A stretch of 64,000 nt of DNA, taken from NCBI GenBank assembly GCA_004835665.1, contig RBKR01000013.1, positions 806,001 to 870,000 on the forward strand. Direction: 5' to 3'. Of this stretch, positions 21,459 to 32,750 are shown piece by piece. A model generated the notes under the pieces. That model made no database searches. It was not told the DNA's origin and worked only from the letters and a program-made list of their open reading frames with translations. Made by a program: the position numbers and the translations under genes. Positions within the stretch are counted from its first letter, which is position 1; the number at the start of each line of letters is the position of its first letter. The stretch is from Phoma sp. XZ068 (taxonomy: Eukaryota; Ascomycota; Dothideomycetes; Pleosporales; Didymellaceae).

Positions 21459-24275
21459 ATGGCTCCACCAAAGAAGGAGACGTCCGTTCAGCTCTGCCAG
21501 CGAGTGACTACGCAAGGCAATACTATTTCCATTCGCATGCTTGAGTATCTTGGAACATCCAAGAACGCCATTCCTGGATTTGAGGCTCTTGCCAACGACT
21601 TTATTGAGCTCTGTCGATTACTATGGTCCATTGAAGCTGGACTCCAGGAAACTGCCAAGAACCCTCGCAATGCCATACCTGTCGAGGTTACCCAGGAATT
21701 GGACAGGCGGTTTCGCCAAGTCAGCGATGAATTCACAGTCCTACAGCAGATGGTAGTCAAGTTTGTGGACAACGACGCTGGAAAGGGTGGCGGCTTCGGA
21801 CGACGATTCCGCATGATGTTCGCAGATACCGATGTTGACAAAATGCGCGTTACACTGTCAAGAAGCCGAGATTCACTCAAGGTTAGCTCGGCTATGTTCC
21901 GCTGGACGATCGGCGACGCGCGCGCAGATTCCACTATGGGCATCGGCTACGCTGGTCTAATTGCTGCTCTCGAACGCATCAATCCCAGCAAGGCGCCCTC
22001 TTTGCCACCAATTGGTCCTCCACCAGAGACTCGTCTTCCCAGTCCTCCGGCAAAAGACTCACTGCATCCGTCTGAGACATATCTGGCTGCATCTCGTCTT
22101 AACGACAAACCATCACTGAACGACATGCGTCCCACAGGCACTCATCATTCGCACTCTTTTCATCCTGATGTACGGCAATATGCGAGTGAGAGAACATTGC
22201 GCCACGATGACGACCTTGGCCTGTCCCCTGGAATTGTTGACTTACACAAGAACTGGAGGGCACCCAGCGTCCGCTCAAGCGACACAACCGGCTCTGTTAG
22301 GGACACAATGTACACCAGTAACACAAACCCTGCCCGATACCACGCGGAACCGGTTTACGAGGACCTATCATCAGAAGATTCACACAGATCAAGGATGCCA
22401 ATGGAAGAGAAGATGAACGAGCTCAGCATTCACGACCGCTACATGAACGAAAGCATGCATTCCGGCTCAAAATACGAGTCTTCAAGGCTAGACTCCCCCA
22501 TCACACCATCATGGGGACCGCGAAACCACACAGCCTCTAAGGCAGCAGGTGGTAGGTCCGCCATTGTAAACGCTGTGGAGCAAAGGAAGCACCGAATCCT
22601 TGAGCAGCTTCTGGACGGCGGAGCAAGGGCAGAACCCCAGGTCGAGTCTGGTATGCTCCGTACCGCAGCCCAGAACCGCGACATTGAGAGTTTGGCACTT
22701 CTTCTCCAATACGGGATGGACGCCAACGGCTTCGACAGGGAAGGCGTCACACCACTCTTTGCGGCTACACAGGCGTCTTGCTTTGAGAGTGCAAAGATGC
22801 TTGTCAAGCATAGTGCTGATGTCAACATATCTGCTGGACCGAATTCGGAATCACCCTTATCCTTGGCTGCAAGTGAGAATCAGATCGACTTTGTTCAACT
22901 CTACTTGAGCAATGGCGGCAACGTCAATGCCATCATAGACAATGGATCGACCACACTCGTTCAGGCCATGAACAAGATTGTTTCGCCTAAGCTTGTTGAG
23001 CTTCTGCTTACATCAGGCGGCGACCCCAACGCAAAGACCGGCGAGGGAACAACAGCTCTCTTCCAGGCCATCCAAGCAAACCGTGTTGATCTCATGACAG
23101 TGCTGCTCGACCACGGTGCCAACCCTAACCTTCCTGGTCCCAAGCACCCGCTGTGGCCTTCGACTTACAAGCCAAAGTGCCTGCAGCTCCTCCTCGCCCG
23201 TGGGGCTGACCACAAGAAGACCCCTGGTGTCATGGAACTAGCATCAAGCTTGAAGAAGCTTGAATCTGTCAAGATCCTCCTTGATGCAGGAGTATCACCA
23301 AACTTGAGAAAAGATGGAGTGTACACACCGCTTTGCTCGGCTATTCGTGATGATAGTCGCGAGATTGTCACTTATCTTCTAGAGAATGGTGCAGACCCGA
23401 ACTTCAACGCTTCGGAATACCCTGCCTTCAAGTGCATTACACACAAGCGTATCCACTTCCTGCCCCAGCTTGTTGCCGCTGGCGTCGATTTGAATTCACC
23501 AAAGGGCATTATGGAGACAGCTGTCCAGTTCAACGACAAGGATGCGATGATATTTTTGTTTGACCACAACGTGAACCCGAACGACCGCACGGCCGAGGGT
23601 AACACGGCTCTCACAACCGCGATTCGGGAAGGTCGTGGTGACCTGGTGGATCTGCTCCTCTCGCGTGGTGCTGATCCGGCTATCCGTGGTCAGGATTGGC
23701 CTCTCTGCATGGCTGTCAAGCAGCCCGCCATCCTCAAGAGGCTTCTCGAAGCTACACCGAACCCCCGCGCGTTCCGTGGAGTTGTAGAAATGGCCGTGGT
23801 AGCTAATCAACTCGAATCAATCAAGCTTCTACTCGCCGCTGGCGTCAGTGTCGAGGACAAGAATTGCGGTGTCTTCTCACCGTTGACCACCGCAATTCGC
23901 GAAGACCGCAACGATATCGTCCGCTATTTGCTCGATGTGGCCAACGCCGATGTAAACGCTCCTGGCGAGCACCTCCCCATCGTCAAAGCTCTACGCAGGT
24001 ACCACGGCGACGCCGAAATTCTTACCATGTTGCTCTCCCGTGGTGCAGACATCAACAAGATGCACCGCGGCTGGAACGCTATTCTGCAAGCCGTCGAAAA
24101 CGGCGACGCAAAGATTCTCAAACTGCTCATCGATATGGGCGGCTCAGTCGATCTGCAGGCCATCGACGAGTCAGGCAGGCCAGTCATTGACATTGTGACT
24201 GAAAGGGGTTGGGAAGAGGGTCTCGCGCTGTTGTTCCCTAATGCTACGACGCCGCCACCAAGGGCCAGGCAGTAG
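21459..24275 (+). CDS. large ankyrin-repeat protein
   Basis: A single-exon 938-aa protein. Residues 1-160 form a helical N-terminal domain (SVQLCQRVTTQGNTISIRML onward). It resembles the N-terminal domain found in fungal ankyrin and STAND-type proteins. A Ser/Pro-rich linker follows (about 170-360). From about 360 to 930 there are 15 or more ankyrin repeats, seen from recurring LLxxGAxPN, TALxxAI and LLLxxGADxN blocks. Two odd repeats have Pro/Trp in the turn (KHPLWPSTYKPKCLQLLL and QDWPLCMAVKQPAILKRLL). No membrane helix, no catalytic domain. The ankyrin stack is a binding surface, but the partner cannot be told. The start is the first ATG after a clean upstream stop region, and there are no introns despite the length. 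Confidence 0.9.
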   Translation: MAPPKKETSVQLCQRVTTQGNTISIRMLEYLGTSKNAIPGFEALANDFIELCRLLWSIEAGLQETAKNPRNAIPVEVTQELDRRFRQVSDEFTVLQQMVVKFVDNDAGKGGGFGRRFRMMFADTDVDKMRVTLSRSRDSLKVSSAMFRWTIGDARADSTMGIGYAGLIAALERINPSKAPSLPPIGPPPETRLPSPPAKDSLHPSETYLAASRLNDKPSLNDMRPTGTHHSHSFHPDVRQYASERTLRHDDDLGLSPGIVDLHKNWRAPSVRSSDTTGSVRDTMYTSNTNPARYHAEPVYEDLSSEDSHRSRMPMEEKMNELSIHDRYMNESMHSGSKYESSRLDSPITPSWGPRNHTASKAAGGRSAIVNAVEQRKHRILEQLLDGGARAEPQVESGMLRTAAQNRDIESLALLLQYGMDANGFDREGVTPLFAATQASCFESAKMLVKHSADVNISAGPNSESPLSLAASENQIDFVQLYLSNGGNVNAIIDNGSTTLVQAMNKIVSPKLVELLLTSGGDPNAKTGEGTTALFQAIQANRVDLMTVLLDHGANPNLPGPKHPLWPSTYKPKCLQLLLARGADHKKTPGVMELASSLKKLESVKILLDAGVSPNLRKDGVYTPLCSAIRDDSREIVTYLLENGADPNFNASEYPAFKCITHKRIHFLPQLVAAGVDLNSPKGIMETAVQFNDKDAMIFLFDHNVNPNDRTAEGNTALTTAIREGRGDLVDLLLSRGADPAIRGQDWPLCMAVKQPAILKRLLEATPNPRAFRGVVEMAVVANQLESIKLLLAAGVSVEDKNCGVFSPLTTAIREDRNDIVRYLLDVANADVNAPGEHLPIVKALRRYHGDAEILTMLLSRGADINKMHRGWNAILQAVENGDAKILKLLIDMGGSVDLQAIDESGRPVIDIVTERGWEEGLALLFPNATTPPPRARQ

Positions 24276-25781
24276 GTAATTTGCCACTGCAGCCCACTTT
24301 ACCATCCAGCCACTAACGCATGACAGGGATAAACATCGCAGGAGTTTTTCCATATCGGATTGGAAGTGGATGAGTGCGTCGTTGGAGCGCGGGGAGCAAC
24401 ATAGCTCAGGCGATGACTCAAAGACTGTGTCTAGTGGTTGTATTCCCGATTCGTAATAGTGGTGCGTGTGTATAGGCATGATGTGGAAAGGCGTTATTGG
24501 AATACCATTGTTCTCGTTCGGATCCCATCTGTTACGTCAGGTTTACATGACGGAGGTATTTTGCAGCGAAAATCTCCTTTGTCGCAGTTCGGTAATTCCA
24601 TAGACTGACCATGCCATTTCATATGTTAAAGTATATCGAGTAGAAAGATATTAAACTTCTCGGCAGAACTTTGCCATTCAGTTCCTCATTGTTATATCTC
24701 AGTGACATCTACCATTTCCAGCTGTAGTTACATATATTTGCGTGTAAACCCGTCGTAAGATGGTATTTCAGAGAATAGTACAAAATATTAGTAATCAACT
24801 CTGCACAACTTCCCACCCTAAATCTACTACCAATTAGTACACTTGAATGCACATATGATTCTTCAGGAAAAGTCCTGACTTGTCAACGAATATTTGGAGC
24901 GGTGACACCAGCGCGCTTAGAGTGTGCTTGCATTGACTACCAAAGAACCTCTCGTCTCGCCTTGACAAGTGAGAAATTTGATCTAGGTATTGTCACTTTG
25001 GTGAAGCAATGTGATATCAAGTCGGTAAGAAGAAATGCATTATTAAGATTCTAGAACTTCATTCTAACATAAGGCATAAGAGCCAAGCATACTGGCATGA
25101 TATCGTTGTTGACGGAGAGAGAAAGGCACTAAGCGTGGTCAGTTGTCTAGGCGAGGAGCATGATCATAGTTCATGAGGCTTCAGTCCGTGGAACGTTGGT
25201 CGTTGATTGTAAAAATGATGTTATTTTGATCAAAACGAATGCTAGCCTGTAATGTGCGCTGTGATGGTGAAGCATGAGATTGAATTGTAGACGACAAATG
25301 GTTCAAACGTACAATTTTAGGTTTCTGTGACCTCCAGTACAAACGAGGAAGTGAACCACGATTGATTCATCTGACACGATAAGGAGATGCCCCAATCCTC
25401 CAGTGTAAAAGCAGTCTGTAACAGTGATGGTATGAATGGTACAGGTATGAAACGACGACGATAGCCGAGTGATGTCTCGTTTATGTTGACCAAATTCAAC
25501 CATAATAGATGGAAGTCTTTGGAAAGGACCCAAGAGCTTCAGTCGGTTGTTTTTGTGTCTGTATTTGTGTGTGTTGCTTTGCCAGAAATCGATTCGTGAA
25601 GGAAACCCGATACGCGCGAGAAAGCAGTGATGTCTCTTGACCGATCATGGTGTCATCGGCTATGCCCAGTGTATCTCGTGGCATAGCCAGAGCCGGAAGG
25701 AACACGGTTGCTGATGGTAGAAGAAGGACGCTTAGGGGCAATCTATACCAAGTAGGTTGCTTTCGGAGGATGATGGATAGG
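24276..25781. other. intergenic, AT-rich, no supported gene
   Basis: From 24.5 to 25.3 kb the DNA is AT-rich with stops in all frames. The part to 25.78 kb is the 3' flank of the dsRNA-binding protein gene. I see nothing else. Confidence 0.6.
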
Positions 25782-26183
25782 CTACCGAGCCGTCGTGTAG
25801 CCGCGAGTGTATGCATATTGTCCTTGCGATGTTGGAGATCCCGCATTAGCACTGATGGCTTTCCAAGCAGCTTCAGCGGCCTCCTCACGCGACTGTTCGA
25901 GGTATCGATAATCTCGCCATAGGTGGGCTCGATATTCGCGACCGTTTACGAAGACGCTGCTGGACCAAGCCGTCCTTACACCTACTACAATGTTAGCATG
26001 CTTAGTTTACAACTAGGAGACTGTGTAGGTGTGTACCTCGAGGGTCAGAGTAGTCCTGGAACTGAGGTTGTGCAATCTGGTTTGTGGCGCAATAGTCTGG
26101 ATTGCTTAGCTTTGAACGACAATGATATCGACAAACATACGCTGAAGCTTCTGGACATAGCTTTCTGAGCCGTTGGATGCCAT
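25782..26183 (-). CDS. small stand-alone double-stranded RNA-binding domain protein
   Basis: Three exons, 26183-26141, 26096-26037 and 25981-25782, give a 100-aa protein; introns are 44 and 55 bp. The translation is a single dsRBD from end to end: an opening helix ESYVQKLQHYC, a first strand QPQFQDYSDPRG, then RTAWSSSVFVNGREYRA, and a closing helix SREEAAEAAWKAI. The helix-strand-strand-strand-helix order and the Ala-rich last helix are those of the family. A short QGQYAYTRGYTTAR tail follows the domain. No exon is long enough to stand out alone, so simple ORF scanning misses it. The last intron ends in a tandem TAGTAG acceptor, giving 100 or 101 aa. It probably binds structured RNA; its partner and role are unknown. 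A pseudogene is unlikely because frame, splice sites and domain are intact. Confidence 0.85.
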
Positions 26184-27828
26184 GTCTGAGTATGACTGGT
26201 CTGACAAAAGTTTGGTAGCAGAATCCTACTAAGCAGCGCTGAGCGGGGGTAATTCTTGTTAGTGGCGATCTGTAGGGATTAAATTGCGCGCCGTCTCTGC
26301 AGAACAACACTTGCTATTGGGGACTACAGCTTCATGTTTATAGTTGGTGACAACTGTCAGAGCCTCATTTTCTCAATCCTTCGACAGCTTCGTTGCCACA
26401 CGGTCGCGTCGAGGGTCACCGTTCTTACCTGCTGTAGCACATATCACTCTCGAAGCATGCCATCAGCTTGATGCTATGCTGCGCTGGCAATCGTATTCGC
26501 TGATGATTGGGCCGCAGATGTGTCCGTGGGCAAGGAACTGCGGGGGTATTAGGGAGCAAAAGGCGGCAAATTCCCAATGCAAATCGTCAGAACCAGGTAA
26601 AGGCATATATGACATGCTGCTTCGACCGTCAGGAACCGAGAGTTTGGGCGCACAAGACCAATCAGCTGAAGCGGGAGAAATAGTGAGAGTTGCTGCATTG
26701 CCGTTAAGAGGTTGGGCTAATGTATGTGCTGGCACTTGAAGGACGACCGAAAGACTTGCAAGGCTACCTCCTGGAGGCCGACGGGTGCCAGATGTGTTAC
26801 GCAGATTGGCCCAGCTCTCTCTCGGGCAACGGTCCGCTTCCGGTAAAGGCAAAAGCGTGCCGTGCCGTTTCCGTTCCACTGTCAATCTGTGGGCGCGCGT
26901 CATCTTGAACGTACTTCCTTCGCGTGTCGATGCTGGGAAATCAGCTGCAGAGGCAAGCCGCTTATCGAACGAGCGCGTGCGAATTTTGCAAAAGCAGCCA
27001 ATCGGCCCACAAAAGCCGACTGCATACATGCCCCACACGGTTCAGAAGTGATCCGTGTCCCTCAGAGGAGCAAGTCGATGCCGGGTGTGTTCCTGGCATG
27101 AACGGTTCAGCCCTGAGGATCTCCCAGTTGGTGCGTGATGCAGCCCATATCACTATCACAGATCTCCACGCGTGCTCGTTCCTGAATGCACGTGCAAAGA
27201 CCATGAGTTCAGTTACCCTTTGAGGCATTGACATGGTCGTAGCTCAGCTGTTGCTGCGAGCAACCCTCGGTCGATGTCGGCTCCTTGCGATCCCGCGCGA
27301 ATGGATCGTAGAGTCAGTCATGATCACACAAGGCCAAATGTGGGGGTTACCACCCTCCATTACCTCTGCTCTGAGCTGGCAACCGTTGTGTTGTTCATCG
27401 AACGTCCGGGGCGTTGAGTGTGGCGGCGCGTGGAAGGTGTGTGACGTGTTCCACGAGGTGCAGCATCTCGCTAACCGCATTCATCCACGTGCTCGCGTTT
27501 AATGCATGCATTTCCCAAAGGAAACTTCGACTTTATGCATGGCTGTTGTAGAACTGGAGAACATCTCATTGAGTGGAGTGAAGTGAGGCGAATTACGCTC
27601 AAAACAGTATAATGAGCTTCATTGTAACCCACACGTTCGCACGCGGGCCATGTTTCACTCGGGCAGCTTTGACAGCGATTGATGCAGTAGTGAGTCTGTC
27701 GAATGCTTGGCTAGACTTATTTGATGATACTGATCGACAACAGAGATGATAGTATACTGACTATGACTCGCAAACTACCTAGGTAGTTAGAATGTTACGC
27801 AGTCCCGTACTAAACAAGCTCGGTGACA
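26184..27828. other. intergenic, no supported gene
   Basis: This 1.6 kb interval lies between the dsRBD gene and the 3' end of the LPMO gene. A 191-codon minus-strand ORF (26463-27038) has no recognisable protein features and a poor composition. A 16-bp palindrome lies near the LPMO end. Confidence 0.5.
27773..27788. repeat. perfect 16-bp palindrome
   Basis: AACTACCTAGGTAGTT reads the same on both strands. It lies about 40 bp downstream of the LPMO stop codon, where it could form a short hairpin in the transcript. The role is unknown. Confidence 0.7.
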
Positions 27829-28881
27829 TCAGTACCGCAGCTTTGCCGATATGCGCTTTCCAAGCGTTGACCCAGCCTTGCCAGCTACAGCCTCTGTACC
27901 TCCAGAAACAACTGCCGGACCAGGCGCGATATATTGGGTGAGCTTTTGGTAGATATTGATTAGAATACCTGGGTCTGATGCCTTGTATGCACCTGGGAAG
28001 TTGACTCCTGTTGGGTTGGTCGTGCCACTTCCAGTGATGGTGAGCTGGTAACAGGTGAGATAGAACTAGTCCCCTTGGTCAGCTACAATGATGAAATTCT
28101 GAGGGGTTTTGTAGAATACCTGGGCGCCTCCGGAGCCACTTGCGCTGTGTAGTGCGATTGCCTCGGCTCGCAGTAGATAATCACCTGGAGCAAGGCCAGT
28201 GGGAATCTTGACGTCGAGTTTTCCGCAGTGAGTATTTAGGTCCTTTGTGCCCCAATAGTCATCCGACCCAGTTTGACCTGCAGCGTTCTTGCCCCAGGTG
28301 TCTTGATAGATCTTGAAGAAGGGAGTCGAGCCATCAGCAGTGGCTGAGTTGGATACCTTGCTCAGGTACACCTAAGAGTCGTTGAGCTGTGAGCAATACA
28401 AAAACAGGTCGTGGACTTACCAGAACCGGGCCATAGTGCGCTCCGCCAATGGCTTCGTTCGAGCATGATCGATCGTTTGGCTGCTGGTGCATCTCAATCG
28501 TACTGAGCTCTTGTTAGTCGACTGAAATGAACGTATGGGTGCGTGACCTACACAGTGCCACCAGCAGCGACACTGCACTTGGATGCAGCGAAGCCTTGGT
28601 TAACATTGCCTATAACGGCGTTCAGTAGAATAACCTTGCCGCTTTCTTTTCTACAAGCTTACATCGTATATTGGTGCTTGTCACATCTGTGACCGGGCTA
28701 TTGCTTGTTGGAAGACGCGCACATGTACCTTGGTACTTCATTGTCAGCCAAATTGTCCGACAAGTAAGCGTGGGCACCTTATCTTATCTACACCATTAAC
28801 CCAGAGCTCCTGAAAAGTGGCATGTCCAGCAACTTTAGCTGCCAAGGTAGTTATGCTGGCTAAGAGGAACGTCGCCTTCAT
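27829..28881 (-). CDS. AA9 lytic polysaccharide monooxygenase (former GH61)
   Basis: Six exons: 28881-28792, 28735-28663, 28609-28552, 28502-28421, 28371-28120 and 28065-27829; introns are 56, 53, 49, 49 and 54 bp; the protein has 263 aa. AA9 enzymes are secreted copper enzymes that cleave cellulose and related glucans by oxidation. A signal peptide (1-19) ends in AG before His20, the mature N-terminal His of the copper brace. The second copper ligand is His96 in GGAHYGPV. The axial site Q-x-Y is Q185/Y187 in GGAQFYLTC. The Cys residues (C35, C55, C66, C87, C190) sit at family positions. SNSPVTDVTS, EMHQQPNDRSC and DDYWGTKDLN are family signatures. After WVNG the loop is shorter than usual (YQGTC follows directly). 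No cellulose-binding module is present. All catalytic residues are intact. Confidence 0.95.
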
Positions 28882-30815
28882 GTTGATTTGACGATTGGGA
28901 TGTGTTGAGATGTCTAAAATTGCAAATGGCTATGATCATTCAGACCACTGGAGCATGTAATAATCGTCTTATATGTTGAATATCTTGAGTATGGTTATGT
29001 CATTCGCATATTTTGTGATCTCGTCACGCGCTGTGATAATCTAGACGTGTTGCCTTACCGACTCAGTGCATTCGTGTGATCTTCGTATATATTAACCACA
29101 AAGCTTGTTAAGGGCTTCGGCTCGGCATTCTCACCCGACAAGATATGTGCATTCAGTGTGGGGATTGGTTGTCACGTAGACACAATCTCAATTGGTGGTG
29201 GCCTTGCAATGTTATAAACAAGCATGCTCAGACATCGGGCGAGAGCAATCTGACAGGTAAGCTGAGCATTGTGGGAATACGCAAGCTGAACAACACAAAC
29301 AAACATGAAAGTTCTCCCATTCGATTTGGAGCGACATGTTAACAACCTAATAATAACTCGAATCGTTCAACTTGAGATCTCTTGAGGATCTCCAAAACTG
29401 TGGTACATTCCAATGATCGATATTATGTGCCAGCTCTACGATTTGAGTAGTGCGAGTGTTGCTGACGACCGTCGAAATTCCGTAGCCGTTGAACTCAATT
29501 TATATAGATGAGCTTGTATATCCGGCATACATCAGCCGACAAGACAATTACTGGCCATTAACCTCGGCGCAAAGCTTGTTTACGAGTGAGCAGGGGCATA
29601 TACGTGATTCGCGGTTCCCATGATATCATTCGCACATCTGGAAGTGAGATATTTCAGCTCGGCTTAGGGAAGGAATGCACCTCCCTTCTCACACAAGGCG
29701 AGGTTCTGCGAGGAAGACGGCCAGCAGTATGCGCACCATTACTGTCAGACTGGGTACCCCATGATACCAGCAAGGAAAACGTAGAGCCGCAAACCTTCGG
29801 TATGTACTCCACGCACACCAGCATCCAGCAACCTGTGAAGCGCCGGGGGACACGATGAGTGCCAAAAGACTCATAGCACGCGATAGGCACACAGTATACA
29901 CAAGGCAGCCGCAGTCCTCGAACTAAAAAGCACGCTTAGACACAACCTCTAGTATCCGGGAAGAGCAAGTCACGCGACAGGTGTACCAGAAGCGTGAAGT
30001 AATTCTAGTGTTGATTAGGGAACATTATACTTTTCGGGTGCGCATGAGCAAACTAATCATCGTGGATACTTGGATTCTCTAGAGGGCTTTATAATCTTCG
30101 TTTGTACCAAGCTTTTGAAGGTAGAGTAGAGCAGGAAAGCAGTGCCGTGTCTATGCACGTTAAACCCGCTGGGAAATTGTAAACGCGCACACCGTTGGCT
30201 TAACACCACTCTGCAAGCGGCGTTTGTTACGATACTTTCGCGATTGAGGGACGTTCGCTACATGAAGCAGATCGCTCGCAACTATTATCATGGTGGCTTT
30301 TGTGTCGCTATGGTGAGACTGATCTGACGTCATCAAGCCAACCATTATTCTTTGTCTCCATCTCTTAGTCATTTGTTGTGATGGCCACGAAAGATCTCAA
30401 ATTCATGCGACACAGCCCCAAAGGTACCGAAGCCCGCACAGTGCCCAGCCAAGATGAACAGTCCGATGCAGAAGTCGCACGAATAGGGATAACCCGGCCC
30501 AGGAACGTGGCTTTCCAAGACGGGCGCGATAAAAGCAATGGACAAATCAGGAGCTTACCCCGCGCTTGATTGTGTTGTCAACACTGCCGACACGCAGGCA
30601 CCCTGGTATTATCCCGGGGCCCTTGTCGTCACCGACATAACTGTCTCCTGGGCAGTCTGTGCTTCTGCCATTAAGGTACAGTACAAAGATACGGAAGCTG
30701 CAGCGAGGCGTGATTTTGATCTTGCTCGTTCTTCCACAATTACTCGTCTTGTTGTCACCCTGAACAAAGCGCGTACCCGATATTTGCACAGAGTGACATC
30801 TTGCAAGCCGTTCAT
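28882..30815. other. intergenic, no supported gene
   Basis: This 1.9 kb interval separates the divergent LPMO and dienelactone-hydrolase-like genes and holds both promoters. It is fairly AT-rich. Several 60-110 codon ORFs lack protein character. Confidence 0.55.
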
Positions 30816-31754
30816 ATGATGAATCTGCGACAATGCCTGGTGGCAATAGCAAGCGCCGGTACTGCGCTAGCTGCATCTTCCTATGCGACTCTTGAAGTTC
30901 GAAACGCTGGAGTGCCTGCTGGGCAATTGAAAAACGTCAGTGGAAGTATGTGACAATCTGCGCCGAATACAAATATATGGCTAATATGAAGTAGTTGAGA
31001 TATACCACTCGTACCCGCCGAATAGTAACACCTCAGACAAAGCCATCATCCACCTTACCGACATCTACGGTCTTCCGCTTTTGCAAAATAAGCTGTATGT
31101 TTTTTTGAAACACCTCATTCTCATAGTCAATTAGTGACCGTTACCTAGCCTTGCAGACTCAATAGCTAGCAACGGCTACCTAGTCCTTGTCCCAGATCTC
31201 TTCGCTGGCGACCCAGTGGGCGTTGAAGAGCAAGAAAAAGGTCTCAACCTCACCGAGTGGCGCGCGCTACACCCTCAGTCTGCCATTGAAGCCGTCATCA
31301 ACAGTACTATTCAGTATGCGCGTAAAGAGCTCGGTATCGAAAAACTCGGCGGAGTAGGGTACTGTTTCGGTGGAAAGTACGTAGGAAGGTGGTTGAAGGG
31401 TGATGATAGTGGTTTGGATGTAGGATTTGTTGCTCATCCATCAAATCTTCTGGAGGCGGAGATTCAAGCGATTGCTGGGCCTTTGAGTATTGCTGCAGGC
31501 AGTAAGTCGTTTATTGCTCACAATTGGCTCTAGAGAAACTAATCAGAACAGCACTCGATGCTAGTTTCAACGCTACAGCAAAATCCCGCGCTGAAAGCAT
31601 CTTGAACTCGAACAACATCACGTTCCAGACGAATTTGTATTCGCAGGCACCCCATGGGTTCGCAGTGAGACCAAATATGACAATTCCGCAACAAGCCTAT
31701 GCAAAGCAGGCAAGTTTTGTGCAGGCTGTTACTTGGTTTGATGCGTGGCTCTGA
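30816..31754 (+). CDS. secreted dienelactone hydrolase-like alpha/beta hydrolase
   Basis: Exons are 30816-30945, 30995-31094, 31149-31501 and 31552-31754; introns are 49, 54 and 50 bp; the protein has 261 aa. The fold is that of dienelactone hydrolase. The nucleophile is Cys149 in GGVGYCFGGK. The His is H229 in QAPHGFAV. The acid is probably D197 after GPLSIAAG. DIYGLPLLQNKLLADS and VLVPDLFAGDPV are family signatures. Residues 1-20 (LVAIASAGTALAASS) look like a signal peptide, which is unusual as bacterial relatives are cytosolic. The substrate is unknown; ring-cleavage lactones or other small esters are possible. Acceptors were chosen to keep the frame; at intron 2 the upstream TAG at 31146-31148 is used, since the later CAG gives a stop. 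Two start codons (30816, 30819) are adjacent. Confidence 0.92.
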
Positions 31755-32750
31755 GGGAAAGTGGGAGTGTGGAAGGATAATTGGCCTTACTTTAATTCTC
31801 TGGAGCTATATGAATGTGAGCAGTCTTAGATGTATCCAGAATCTTTAGACTAGTCCAGTAGTAGCGACTTTTTTCGAACAAACCCCTTTTCCTCAACACC
31901 AGACCGTTAAAGTTAACTTACCGCACCGAGTATTGGCAGATAGTAACTCTGAAAGTGCGAATCCATAGTCAACAAACGCGTATACGCAGTAGGAACTTGA
32001 GGCAGAGCCAGCAAGTATTGGGGAAGAGATGTAGTAAGATCGTTCTCCAATGATATGGTTCATCCTCGTTCCTCAGACAATCTTCCCTGTGGTTCCAGCC
32101 ATGAGTCTGAAGGTCAGTGTCGCTACGACTTCACCTATGCGTCATGGAAAAACCACCGCCTGAATCAGTTGGACTTGAAAGAGTGCTCTCTTTTGTCAAA
32201 TCACATCAGAAAAGAGGTCATATTTAGCAGAACACGTAATATAGCAAAAAACTGTCCAAAGTGTAATACTTCGCTGAAAGCAGGTTACCTTTCGTTTTGT
32301 TGGCCTATGATCATCAGAGTAAAGGTGAAAGTAGGTGAGAGCTCATGATTGATCGGGCCATCATACTTCTAGAGACTTTGTATTAAGTTGAGTAGTTGGT
32401 TTACACAATTTATCCTTCATCTTCGCTAAGCAAGCCAATCATATGCTTAGTGGCTTGTAGACATCTTCTACCCGTCGAGGCTGTTCACAACTACACGAAA
32501 CACCATCGTCGAAGACTCAACCTCTGGGAGATCTCAGTCACCGACGAACACTCCTTCAGGCAGACTTCGTTCTCAGTCAGCTCCCGCATCTCATACCACA
32601 GCTACCCCAAGTCGTCTTTTCATCCCTTCTGAGAGGTAGCCACCCAATTCAAGTTCTGTGCCCGCACACCTCAGCATATCTTTTTGGATCCGGAACGCAA
32701 GCGAGCCTTTGCTGCAGCTGAGTTTTGCGCAACGAAACAGCAAATAAAGA
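31755..32750. other. intergenic, no supported gene
   Basis: About 1.0 kb between two plus-strand genes. An ORF at 32055-32348 carries a CPKC pair but nothing else protein-like. I see nothing further. Confidence 0.5.

Noticed and set aside
26463..27038. 191-codon minus-strand ORF
   Set aside because: No domain, no family features, Cys/Arg/Pro-heavy composition, and other frames in the same place are also open. It is probably chance.
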